From Oidiodendron maius Zn (taxonomy: Eukaryota; Ascomycota; Leotiomycetes; Myxotrichaceae): DNA of 64,000 nt. The DNA is taken from contig KN832875.1 of assembly GCA_000827325.1 (NCBI GenBank), positions 1,984,001 through 2,048,000 of the forward strand. The letters are read 5' to 3'. How positions within the stretch are numbered: position 1 is the stretch's first letter; the number at the start of each line of letters is the position of its first letter. The notes beneath the pieces are model-generated. The model did no database searches, was not told the DNA's origin, and was given only the letters and a program-made list of their open reading frames with translations. Both the position numbers and the translations under genes were made by a program. Below are positions 22,645 through 34,410 of this stretch, one piece after another.

Positions 22645-24055
22645 ATGGATCTCGACGCTCGGGAGAGATTTTCACTCATTAGCGACAATCTTGCTGAGAT
22701 TCTGGACCCCGAGATAATTGAGAACATACTGGCTGAAGGACGGAACCCAAGAGTGTATTGGGGTGATATCTCCTTCCACTTCGATCTACCAGGGACCTGC
22801 TAACGTGCTATTTAACACACAGGCACCGCGACAACTGGTAGACCGCACACTGGCTACTATGTCCCAGCCTTGAAAATTGCGCAGCTTTTGGCTGCGGGCT
22901 GCGACGTGGTCGTTTTACTCGCCGACATCCACGGCTTCCTCGACAACCTGAAGGCGCCACTTGAGCTTGTTGAAAGTAGGGCGGCCTGGTATCGACTAGT
23001 TATACAGGCTATACTGGAGTCCGTGGGCGTGCCTACCGAGAAGCTCCAGTTTGTTCTCGGAACGTCTTACCAGAAAAGCCCTGACTACGTGATGGATGTG
23101 TATCGATTATCATCTTTGGTCTCAGAGCATGAAGCAAAGAGGGCCGGGGCAGAGATTGTCAAGAAGTCAGACAACGCGCCCTTAAGCGGCCTTCTCTATC
23201 CTATCCTCCAAGTGCTCGATGAAGAACATCTTCATGTTGATGCTCAGTTAGGAGGTATTTCTCAAAGCCGGCATAATCATATTATACTAATTTTAATTAG
23301 GAGTCGATCAGCGGAAGCTATTCATAGCCGCAAAGGAGTGGTTACCTAAAATTGGGTACCGGCAGGTGAGATGCAACAAATCAGGAGGCTATCATATGCT
23401 CATGGGATCTTCAGCGTGCACACCTCATTAATCCTATGGTGGCCGGTTTGAGAGGCGCAAAGATGAGCTCCAGTGACCCAGGTAATATCCCTTATCTTTT
23501 TTAATCTACGATTCAGATCCGTCTTTTATCAATACATGGATGCTTATCTTGATTATCAGACAGCAAGATCGACCTCCTCGACCCCCCCGAAGTTATCTCT
23601 AAGAAGATACGCAAAGCTGTGTCGGTTCCTCAAGTCATTGAAGAGAATGGTCTCCTAGCATTGGTGGAATTCATTCTCTTGCCAGCTGCGGCTCTCAAGG
23701 GCCGCAAAGAATTCCGTGTCGAACGCTTGGACGGGTTAGAGCCATTGGTTTACACCGACACCAAGCAGTTGCATGACGATTACAAGAACGATGTTGTATG
23801 TGCCTATCTAACTTTGCTATGATTATCCACCGGACGCTAACTACATTTTAGTTAACGCCACAAATGCTCAAGCCTGCAGTGTCAGCTGCTCTCAGTAGTC
23901 TCATGGAGCCTATTCGGGCGGCGTATGAAGCCTCGAAGGAATGGCAAGAGATTACATTGAAGGCATATCCGCCCCCAGAGAAGAAGCAGGCGAAAATCAA
24001 AAACAAAGGCACTCTCCATCCTGGGAATAAGGTTAGAGAGGAGGTAGGCTCATGA
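22645..24055 (+). CDS. Tyrosyl-tRNA synthetase, eukaryotic/archaeal type
   Basis: Six exons (22645-22762, 22823-23254, 23301-23365, 23415-23481, 23560-23795, 23852-24055) join in frame to 373 residues; yeast Tys1 has 394. Class I motifs are present: GRPHTGYY (HIGH-type, residues 45-52) and GAKMSSSDP (KMSKS-type, 219-227). Also seen are [15 protein letters not shown], the [20 protein letters not shown] segment, [15 protein letters not shown] and GGVDQRKLF, all characteristic of the cytosolic enzyme. The C-terminus is basic ([17 protein letters not shown]). No mitochondrial presequence is visible. It charges tRNA-Tyr for cytosolic translation. The HIGH-type motif has Thr49 where yeast has Cys. 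The gene sits between AT-rich decayed stretches, an unusual place for the sole essential copy; it may be a second copy. Confidence 0.93.
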
Positions 24056-25940
24056 AATGAGCGGATCTGAAACGTTGCGTGGACGACGGTGTAGACTAGA
24101 TAGGTCAATGGCTGAGGTAGAAACTAACGCACGATGTATACCCCTCACAAGCATCTAGTTTACGCGGCATCCCTGCCCATTTTCCGGTCATCGCTGCCCT
24201 TCTCTTCCCGTCAGTATTCCAATTCTTATCTTCAATGTCCAAGTCTTCGGTATCGCCGAGGGCGTCGTCCCAGCAAACTTCAGCAAGTTCTGCCTCCAAT
24301 TCAGTCCAGTTCCATACAGTCAACACCTGTTCATCTCCGACAAGTGAGATAACTTGAACCTGTTAAGGCACTCAGTATCAATCACCTCCACATGATGCTC
24401 CAACTCGGTGTTGTAGTCATTCTGTTGAGGGCTTCAGTTGGAAGAAAGCTTCTATATTTCTTGGAATAGGTGAGCCTCGAGTCCTATGAAAATAGTCGCC
24501 GATCAAGCGTGTCGCCGTCTGCATAATAGCACTAGCGTAGTGCCACTTTTGCGAGAGACTGCAGTCCTCATTGAAAATCAACAGGTAGAGACATCTTTAA
24601 TATACCGAATATGTACCCGAGGCCATTATACGTTACCGCCAGACCTGGCGGTAACCCTTAGGCAGCACCATCAACGAAGCTGGTGAGCTGGACCAACTTC
24701 CGGACATCGTGACAGTAAGACTCTCAGTGGCAGCAGCTGTCCTTCGTTCCTGTCGCCGTTCCTCACAGATATCCTCCTGCTTCTCAAATGACTATGATTT
24801 TGCAATGCTTTTCTTCCGAGGCCTCTTTTTCTTAGGCCTTCTCACCCTAGGCAGAGGTTTCATCGCTATAGATCAAGAGCTTCCATTCTTACTTCCTCCT
24901 CTTTTGGTATTAATGTTTCAAGCTTCTGCTTCCTGTGGCCTTTGAGTATTAAGAGGATCAAGGCCCGCAAAGTGAAATTGTATCATTTCTAGCATTGCGA
25001 AGTTCCAGCGCTTGACTCAGGGTATTCAGGCTCTCTAAAAAATCACCCTAATGTGTATTGATCTATTCCTAGCTCAGAAACTATATTGACTGTGTCAAAG
25101 ATACCGATCACTGAGGTGTGAATATCGAATCCAAGAACCTTAGTGCAGCAAGGTCCTCGGAGAGACCATGACCTATCAAAGCGATTTAGGTTACGGCGAA
25201 CAAGCCTATTGATACATTTCAACATCTTGCTTGAAATTTTTTTCTAAAGTCCCCTGAAGAAACTTTTTAACTGATTCGGCATAATATACATCCCATCTAG
25301 TGATGAAGTTATAAGTCTCTAGCCTTAATTTTCCTTTCGTACAAATGGATTAAAACCTCGAGTATAGAGGACAGAAATTCCTGCTTAGGTATCCGAGTAT
25401 GGCGTGAAATTATTCATGATAGATACAGGCCACTCAAAGTCTATAGCGGCATATAAGGAATCCAGGGAGGAAGAGAAGAGAAGTTGCTGTAATTGCTAAA
25501 GGCTGCCTTTCTTTATCGCTCGAGGTTGCGCAGCCATGGTTGATTGGAAATGGTATATACAAGATCAAATGCAGGCATGGTGGTGTAAGTCAAGGTCACT
25601 GTGGCTCAAAATTAGTCGCGTGGATACGTGTATAGAGTGACCAATAAGCTTATAAAGCACGTTATACATATATCTCTTCAGCATAAGTGAATCTCATCAA
25701 TTTAGTCTGTTCCCGACTTTTAAGTGTAGATCAATTGATGTCATCACGTGAGGGCATTATAGTGGTTTTGACGCGAACGCGTTGATTAAAGTCGGCTGGT
25801 CGCGTTTCGATAGGCGACCATGAACATCGATCCACGCCTGAGAAATTTCCACGCCTTATATCCAACTACCATGGAGTAGTACTGGATGGAAACCTGCGTC
25901 TCGATGAAGCTTGTCCTTCTCATTCCTCGAGATCGCAGTC
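24056..25940. other. AT-rich gene-free stretch and rif1 promoter
   Basis: No intact gene. 24.1-25.7 kb is AT-rich with stops in all frames and probably contains decayed repeats. A minus-strand segment at about 24,710-24,950 carries a basic RPKKKRPRKKS-like run that recalls the nuclear-localisation tails of pogo-type DNA transposases; this is too weak to call. The rif1 promoter occupies roughly the last 200 bases. Confidence 0.4.
25771..25805. promoter_or_regulatory. Cluster of MCB-like ACGCG cores before rif1
   Basis: ACGCG at 25771-25775, a full MluI cell-cycle box ACGCGT at 25777-25782, and CGCGT (ACGCG on the minus strand) at 25801-25805, within 35 bases and 136-170 bases before the chosen ATG. 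In fungi ACGCG cores bind the MBF/SBF G1/S factors. A CACGTG box is at 25745-25750. Confidence 0.6.
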
Positions 25941-28900
25941 ATGGTACCTCTGGCGCACATGTCACTAAATCGACAACTGCCAGCGACAACCCCTAGACCT
26001 CCTACTCCTCCTCGAGAGTCCGGCAACCACGAGTCAAAGGCAGCCTTGTTCTTCGGTCGTATCTTCTCGAGGGAGAAGGATACCACTGGTGAACCAGCTT
26101 TGAGTAGTACGCCCAACTCGTCAGCGGATTCTCCAAACCAGTCATCGGGCATCACTCGGAAGAGGGTTGGGTGGGACGACGAAGCTACCTCAAGTCCTAA
26201 CAACCAGCCGGTGCCAACTTCGGGAGAAAGGAAACCCATCAAGTCAATCCTGAAGCCGTATAATGGAGTCAACATCTCCAGCCTTAATCTAGTCTCAACG
26301 TCGAAACTCTCCCCTCCACATACATACAGCAGTCTTGCCACCATGCTTGAATCGGTAGCTCAACAGTTGGCTGGGGAGGACCGAAATTCGAGAATGGATG
26401 CCTATACAACGCTTTCAGGGACGATAAAAGCACACGACAATGTACCTGATATACGCGCGTTAAAGGAGAAGATGGGCTTGCTGCAGCAGTTCATGAAACG
26501 AGACTTGGCTGCGAAAACTTCAACGGGCTCTCTGGACACTCCCCTTGTTATTAATGATCTGATACTCCTCTCGAGCTTTCTCCACAAAACTGCGATTGCC
26601 GATCTTTTCAACAATGAGTTCAGTGCCTATCTTGTCGACCATGCCATCAAGACCTTCGAGGATCCTGCGATGTCTAAGGACATAGCTAAGCATCTGATGT
26701 TCATTATTGCGCAGCAGAGCTTTTCAACAAAGGTCATGAATATTGAGAGAGTTGGAAGATTAATCCATGCACTTCATGAGATTGAGAATTTTGTGAAGGG
26801 GAAGAGCATTGTAATTGGGCGACTAAATATATACCGGAATTTGATACGCAAGTCTAGACCCTGCATGCTAGCCAACACCGACTGGGTCGAAGACCTCTTC
26901 GGTGATATTCTCAGTAGCGTCAAGGACACCAGGACGCATGCAATCGAACTGGGTCTAGAAGCGGCTCTGGTACTTGGCACTGAGAGCAGGGCATCTCGTG
27001 CGGTCATGGAAATTTTCCAACGAGAGCGACAAGACGAGCAATCGGTCACGAAATATGGAGAACACTTTGCAAAGCGTATGCAGACCATGGTACACAAGAA
27101 ACAGGAAGGTGGGAGCGCTAGTGTTCCCCAAATCTGGAGTGTTGTGGTACTGTTCCTCCGTTGTCGACCTCGTCAATTCGAACAATGGGCATTTATGAAC
27201 GTTTGGCTTAAGGTAATCCAGGAGTGTTTCAATTGCAGTGATCAGCAGACAAAACTAGAAGCCAACCTGGCATGGAATCGTTTAGTTTTCGCTATTCGAC
27301 CCGACGAGAAAACGTCTCCAAACATCATTAGCATCCTCAGTCGACCATTACTTGAACAGTTAAAACGCAAGGGCAAAGCCACTGGCAAAGCTCGTAAAGC
27401 CACCCTCAATAGCATTTGTGTTTTGCTCTATTACTCACTCTGGCCCAATTCGACCCAGACGCAACTGGATCAGTATTGGGACAACTATGTTCTTCAAATT
27501 GTGGGAAACACTTTGACCTCTCACAATTCTCTTCAAACCCCTGAATCGGCCAGACAAGATCGCATAGATGCCTGTCTCATATTAAAAGGCTTGTTTGATT
27601 CAACCACACCACGGCTTTGGAAGGATACGCGGGCCATGGACTTTAGTACGACGGACTCGAATATGGATGCAAGTGAGCTCCCGGCTCTGGACTCTAAGTG
27701 GCTTCGGAAGAGTGCTTTGCGTGTCTTTACCCTGATGAATCCTCTTCTCGAGCAGCTCTATTGGGATCTCACTGAGGAGGGGACCGCTATTACAAGTCTA
27801 TGGGATACATATATCACATCGATTGCCGCCCCTGCTGTTAAAGAAGTCAAGGTTGCTAATGAGACAATGGCTTGCGTAGCTTGCATTTTCAACTTCCTTT
27901 ACCGGACCTGGCATACGGGACCAAAGAATTTGCAAAGTCTCCCAGCTTTAAATGGTTCAGGCCTAGAGAAGTTCCTCTCCAGTTTTACCAACATCATATT
28001 GTCAGCAATCGATAAGTTGGGAGTTCTTCCCTTTACTGAGAAACTGCTTTCAATCGGCAACCAAGACACATTCGTGGTCATCTCCACCCCATCGCATCGG
28101 CCAAGAAATTCCAGAGGCGAGATCCAGTGTCCGCTACACCATCTTTTCATCTTGCTCACGAATATTTGCCCTGGGCTGGAGTACGGTGAGAAGTTTACAT
28201 CGATGGTCCGGCGAATTCTCACTCCCTTCATCAACGCACGGCCTTCAAGCAGGTCGCAGATGGAACTGATCAAGGAGCTTTTACAATTGCTTCCGGTCGA
28301 TGGCGAATTTAATGAGCCTTGCAAATTGATCTGGCAAGTATTAGCGGATCTCGCAACACGTGCTACAGACACCAGGGATGATAATTCGAATGGCAATCTG
28401 AGGAATATTGACCAGCCACTAGGCGTTGACTATCGCAATGCTTTGGAGATACTCGAGGTCTGTATCCATAGGTCTCCACGTATACTGCTTCCAGGGTGGA
28501 GAAGCCTTTATGAAGCGTTGGTAAACTCTGCTACCCTTGACGCCGGTGACGGCGGCAGAGCGATTGCTATTATTGAACCATTAGCTCGTTCCTTCACTGC
28601 AAGATTCTTCAAGGGTGCAGCAGCAGGTTCAGACTATAGCCTTGCTTACTGCCGCATGATAGTGTCGAAGGCGAATTATCCGAAAGACCGGCAAGCTCTT
28701 GATGGAGCTCGGAGAAGATTATGGGGTGCTGCAACTGGGGGTATGAAGCCATCTAACTTCGACCCATATAATGAATTATACATATGCCTACAAGGATGTT
28801 TGGAGCGATCGTACGCATCATTCAAGAAGGACCAGGCTCTAGAGTATTCAGATGTGCTTTCTGCTACCACCGGACTTCTCGGTCGCTGCCCAGCTGTAAT

Positions 28901-31725
28901 GCTCTACAGTGTCTACCTGAAGCTTCAAAATGGCATTGCCTGCTGGATTCTTGACAAGGATTCAAAATTCAGTGCGGGCAATGCTTATTCGCAGGCGGTA
29001 CGTTATATGTATACCTAAATGAATATCTAACTAACGATTACAGATCACATCACTCTGGATGACAGTTTGTAACCAGATTCCAAACATGAGGCATAATCAT
29101 GGTCACTCCGCAATCCTTAGCAATCTGGAACCCATCATTCTGGCTGGTTTAGAGAGTAGCCATGGTGCAATTGTCAATGAGGCAGTCCGGCTCTGGAACG
29201 CCACTTTCGCTGACTGCACCGAGGGCCTGGAGTATCCGCCGAAAGTCAGAGTTGTGCTGCTCCGACTTCGCCTTATTGCAGATCTGCAGCTTCCATTTTT
29301 TCAGGAAACTGTCGAAAGTGAAGCTTCTGAGGAACATCGTCAACGACTAACCTTTCCAGAGACTCAAAATGACTCGGCTACCTTCTTTGAACCCAGATTT
29401 GGTTCAATCTTGGGGAAACAGCCTATAACACGTCTAGATTCATCTATGGATCAGAAATCAGAGGGCCAAATTCCCATCCGGGGTGTGTCACCGCTCCTGG
29501 GAGTAAACAAACGATCTCGGGAGGAAACACCCGAGGTAGGCTTCAGGAACGCGAAGAAACGAATTCCAACTCCTAAACTCAGGCATGATGATTCTCAGAT
29601 TCAGTTCGAAGCTATTGATTCTTCTCCAATAATCGATGAAAGACTTGAGTCCCAACTCTTGACTGATAGGCAAAAAGAAGTTAAAGAACGACAAAAGATT
29701 GAAGCTGCGATGTTCCCTGACCTCAGGTCGAGCCCGCGCACCAAGGGAACACCATCAACTCCAGAGCTTCCGTCACATAGGTCGACATCTAAAACGCGCT
29801 CAATTGCTTCACCTACTATCGCACGGAAGACTACTCCAACCCTTATTCTTCAAGCGGAAGAAGATGACTTTGTCAACTCGTCGCCAACCCCTACACGAGC
29901 AAACACTTCAGAACCTCCGTCTTCGCCGCCGGAAGCCATTACGAAGAAGCAAATTGCGAGCTATGACGATGAGTCGGATATCCCGTCTTCGCCTCCTGAA
30001 ATAGTGGAAGACCTGAGCAACGTTAACATGACTCCTCTTTACCCGTCAGCCCAGATCGATCCTTATGCTGTCGAGACTACCCGTACTATTTCTACATACG
30101 AAGAGACTCCACATGCGAGCAGCGATCTCAAGACATCTGCATCAGAGATACCAGCTAGATCTGGACGAATCACTAGGAGCTCCGCTGCCGACTCGGTGTC
30201 TAAGCACAGTCAAACCTCCGTAGACACAAGCGTCCCAGCCGTCACTGGCACGCCATATGGCACCGATGACTCTGCATCTGCTCAGCAATCTCGAACAACG
30301 CCAGTATTCCACGATGCGCTCACAAGCCCAGTCTCCTCTGATGGCCACACCGCTAATATAGACGTATTTGAGGATGCAGTTTCCTCGCCTCGTCTTGATA
30401 GAGAGAAGACAACAGCAAAGAAGGTATCATCGCCCATCAGCGACTTTGACGAGTCTAGTATGTTGAGACTGGTCAAAGAATATGACCAGAGCTCGGGACA
30501 TCCAAGACGTAGTGTTAGATTTTCTGCTAAAAAGGAGAATATGCCTGGAATGGAATCTGGGTCAGTCGATTCTCTGTGTCCAGCTAGACCAAGCGACGCC
30601 CCTGTCGATTCGCCCATGGCCGACACGGCAGAACTGACTGCAATGAGTCGTGACAAGGGAGAGAGAACCCGCTTGGGCCTGAACTCTTCCTCTAGCAAAG
30701 GATCACAACCTTCCTCTCTTCCCTCTCTGGTCCCGGAAACGCCTGGTCTAAAAGGCTCTGTTTTGGTCACAGAGGACGGAGAAGAGCTGGATCCAGAAGA
30801 AACCATCTTCGTCGATACACCGGACGATTATGAACCGTACAAGTCGTCAAAGCGCAAGCCACGCAGAGCACTCTTCACTCGAATCCGTAACTACTCATTA
30901 AGTCCAGCTTCAAAGAAAAGGAAGCATGAGCAAGCGACAGAAGCCGCAGAGGAAGTGCCGGATAGTCCGACCCGGAAACTTGAAGGTAAGCGTGACGAGC
31001 TTTAATGCTCGACGTATGCTAATAAAGTTACAGAAATGGATATGTCTGTGAAGAGTGTTTCTCCTTCTAAGAGACGGAGAGGGCGGGCTCAGCGACGCTC
31101 TCGACTTTCAATGCAGACTGATATGAGTCCGGATGTCGAGTCGGAGCCATCGCAAAGTTTCTCGTCTGTCGGCGTAGATGATTCACAGGAGAATCTGGAG
31201 TTTGATAGCACAGCTGATATATTTACGTCAACCGGGAAAGAGGTAGCAGGAGCCACCATGGTTGCACCTTCAGAAGCAATTCACAAAAAGGAGCCCGTTG
31301 ATGACGATGTGGAAGAGGTCGCCACACCCATTAGAGAGCTTGTGCAAGTAGACAGCACTGAAGACTCAAAGGAGATCGTCGCTGAAGTCATTGCTGATAC
31401 AACCATGGACGACAGCGATTTCTTGGAGAGCTCTGCAGCTATGCGCAAGTCGATTCACGACAGGATGGACATTTCCAATATGATTGAACATGGCCCTACT
31501 CGATCTGTCGACGTCCTTCGAGGAGCCAGTGCACCTGTCCAAGCCGAGTCGCAAGAGGGTGCCCCTGCGATGCCGAGCATGAGAGAGAAGTTGCAGAGCC
31601 TGATCGGCGAGCTTGCCACTGCAGTCCTAACTCGCGATGAGGTGAATGTGTTTGAGGATATGTTTATGGATGCCAAGGAGAAATTATATGGCGCTGCTCG
31701 AAGAGGGAGAGCAGAGAGTTCGTGA
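25941..31725 (+). CDS. rif1: Rif1 telomere and replication-timing factor
   Basis: Three exons (25941-28997, 29044-30985, 31034-31725; introns 46 and 48 nt) give 1,896 residues from the first ATG; a second ATG at 25959 is possible. Residues about 130-1,100 are the Rif1 N-terminal HEAT/armadillo-like region (SLATMLESVAQQLAGEDRNSRMDAY, then NDLILLSSFLHK, TDWVEDLFGDIL, FEQWAFMNVWLKVIQECF and AWNRLVFAIRPDE). The rest is disordered and rich in SSPP, SP and TP sites, ending in a helical patch (REKLQSLIGELATAVLTRDEV). Two PP1-docking motifs are near the N-terminus: RVGW (75-78, RVxF class) and SILK (102-105); RSVRF is at 1508-1512. Rif1 recruits PP1 to counter DDK at origins and limits telomere length. 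It is nuclear, with many candidate CDK sites. Confidence 0.92.
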
Positions 31726-32228
31726 AATTGCATTGGGCTCGGAGTATTATTTGCATTTTTGGCGGCTGGGGCGGAGGGTCAGGAATAGCTCTAAAGGACC
31801 CGCATTGGCATTCATCAGAGGAGTTTATAGGACCTAGCTGTCTACAGGTATACCACGAATTGTACTTCATACCACGACAATGTGTCTATGCAGGCCGAAG
31901 ACAGTAGTAATACGAGATTATCCTCCACATCTGACTATTATATAAAAAAAATAGATTGAGATATATAAATCTCTCTCTCTATATATACATACATACATAT
32001 ATATCGTAACACTACATGTTGTTACCCCTATTCTCCATAATCTGTCTGTTGGTGTTTCAGGCTGGCATGCTTAGTCAGCCAACCGCCAACATCCCACCAA
32101 GAACCCCTCACATCACTCGTCGACCCTCTCCGACCTCCAATCCTCCACCGCACGAACTGATCTCCCATAAAATCCTGCTCCAATCCGCCAATCCTTCTCA
32201 GTACGCTTTCAACAGCACGTGCATCACC
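31726..32228. other. Intergenic between rif1 and the epimerase gene
   Basis: 3' region of rif1, a microsatellite at about 31962-32004, then a C-rich leader before the epimerase ATG. The open frame can be extended upstream of 32229 but the extra sequence is Pro-rich leader, not conserved. Confidence 0.5.
31962..32004. repeat. Mixed microsatellite (CT, AT, ACAT units)
   Basis: Short runs of CT, TA and then ACAT repeats in tandem, downstream of rif1. Low complexity; no function inferred. Confidence 0.7.
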
Positions 32229-33254
32229 ATGGTCGACCGCCCCAAGAAGCCATCGGCCCTGAACCCCGTCTCACCCGGCCTAGCCCCGCAGGCGCAGGTC
32301 AACATCACCCACGCCAACTCGCGTGTGTCTGCCGTGCTGCCCACAGGTGAGTCTGTCGAGATCTTGCTGTACGGTGCCACGATCGTGAGCTGGAAAGATG
32401 CCACGGGCAAAGAGAAGCTGTTCCTGAGCCAGAAGGCTGCACTGGACGGCTCCAAGGCCGTCCGCGGTGGCATCCCGCTCGTCTTCCCCGTCTTTGGCAA
32501 GGCCCCCGACCACGCTGCCACGGCGACGCTGCCGCAGCACGGTTTCGCGCGGACGTCGAGGTGGGAGTTTTTGGGCAAGAGCACCAGCGAGGGATCCGGG
32601 ACTACGGATGGCGGGGATAGTAGCGTCAAGCTGGATTTTGGTCTTAGCCAGAGCAATCTGGACGAGGCGAGCAAGGAGGCGTGGCCGTATGCGTTTGGCC
32701 TAATATATAGCGTTACACTTGGGCGGGAGGGCCTGATGACGAGCGTTGTGGTGCGGAATGAGGGCGAGAGTGCGTGGGAGTTCCAGGTGTTGATGCACAC
32801 TTACTTTCGGATCAATGTATGTCCTCCAAGTCCAACAGCTATATCCAACCAGCTACTAATAATCCAGTAGGACATCTCCAAGGTCTCCGTCTCGGGCCTC
32901 GAAACCTCGTCATACATCGATAAGCTGACCACGCCTATCTCGACCAATACCTCCCCATCTTCTACCCTTAGCATCTCTTCTAAGATTGACCGTGTGTACA
33001 CTCCCGCTGGCGGGCCCAGTGCACCCGTCGTCATCGCCGAGGCCGGGAAACCTAAGTTCAGTATCACCAGAGATAATCTCAACGAGGTCGTCGTATGGAA
33101 CCCGTGGACGGACGGGGCTAGCATGGCGGACTTCGCACCCGCCGACGGGTACAGGAACATGATCTGTGTTGAAGCTGGCGCGGTCAAGGGGTGGCAAAAG
33201 CTCGAGGCAGGTGAGACGTGGGAGGGCGGACAGATCGTCACGGACGTGGTATAG
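32229..33254 (+). CDS. Glucose-6-phosphate 1-epimerase
   Basis: Two exons (32229-32816, 32871-33254; intron 54 nt) give 323 residues; yeast YMR099C has 297. The ATG context CACCATGG is strong. The protein has the aldose-1-epimerase-like beta-sandwich: EILLYGATIVSWK, GGIPLVFPVFG, LPQHGFART with catalytic His104, and MICVEAGAV with catalytic Glu297. VFGKAP and NPWTDGASMADF are typical of hexose-6-phosphate mutarotases rather than galactose mutarotases. It interconverts alpha and beta anomers of glucose 6-phosphate in the cytosol. The first exon is GC-rich compared with neighbours. Convergent with the twin-CX9C gene. Confidence 0.92.
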
Positions 33255-34410
33255 AGAGTAGAGAAATGGGACTCTTTGATCAGCTAGATGTTGATGACAG
33301 GGCTTCAGCTTAAAATGAATTGGGAAGTGGGAGTTATCTGTGAACAGAGAGCGCAATGGGATGCTGCACAGCACGTCTTGAATCGGGAACTATAGATCTA
33401 CGTTAGTGGCTGCAATGAATTACGTATGCCTTACATTATGGAATGGAATCCCAAGAATAGCCCTGGGAGCACCTATTTTACTCACGGGAAACTTTCAGTT
33501 GAGATCGTGCTCGTGTTGGTATCAAACGCTGCACATGATAATTCCAAAGTGGACACCTCCAGAAACGGAAAGGATCCCTCTCCAAATCTCAGGCCCATGT
33601 GATCTAGTAATAAAGTGCGATATGCAAAAAATGTAATAGCCTATCAGACTAGCTCCAATAGGAATTTTGTTGTCCATCTTCGGGCAGCTCATGTCGACGT
33701 GCTACAAAGTTGTATGATAGAGAGCCTCAAGATTGGCCGCCAGCAACAAGTGGTTAAGGTTGGCCGTGGATGAGGTTTTGTTGCACACCTAGAAATCAAT
33801 AATTTCACAAATTCGGTGAGCGGCAAAGTGAGGGTAACCTACCTACCTATGCAGACGCATCAGAAGCTGCAACCTGTCTTGTTGCAAGTTGCAGAGAGGG
33901 CGGAATCAGAGTCGATTAGGTTGACCAATTGTGGACCTCGACTTCTTCGACCTTTGCTGCACTTCGATCCTACTAGCTAACTTACGTAACATTGCTCTTT
34001 GTCCCTTTCACATAGGCTATAAGGGTTTACCAGAGAGATATGTGAGCTTTCGGATATGCGACTTGCAACAAAATTTGACGAAAGCCTGCAATTGGACATT
34101 ACTATATATTGGGGCACCACTTTTCTGTAGGAGGATCGAGCTGGAAAGGACGGGTAAAAGCATACATATCGATATTAGATACGGATATAAGTTGCTAGGG
34201 GCCGTTTCCTGCCAGAAGATAAGAACCTCTCCAGAACGGATGTGTCGTTGAGCGGTGATGGCCCACGCCCTGCTGTTAGTATATTTGTATTATCTCTGTT
34301 TTATCATACAAATCCCTCTTTAATATACCAAAGACTGCAGTACTTTTCCCAGTCCAATGCTGGCCTTAACACTTTGCAACTCCGGCGCACACGTATGTAT
34401 CTCCTCCGTA
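33255..34410. other. Intergenic, 3' flanks of two convergent genes
   Basis: 1.16 kb without a credible gene; frames of about 100 codons at 33931-34251 and 34242-34556 have no domain or codon bias. The second overlaps the antisense of a real exon. Confidence 0.4.

Noticed and set aside
22245-22727. 160-codon minus-strand frame overlapping the synthetase start
   Set aside because: Ser/Arg-rich, no domain, overlaps a real exon and promoter.
24709-24945. Possible DNA transposase remnant
   Set aside because: Only a short basic run on the minus strand; no catalytic motif or terminal repeats could be seen.
32198-32800. 200-codon frame antisense to the epimerase gene
   Set aside because: Shadow of a GC-rich coding exon; no family resemblance.
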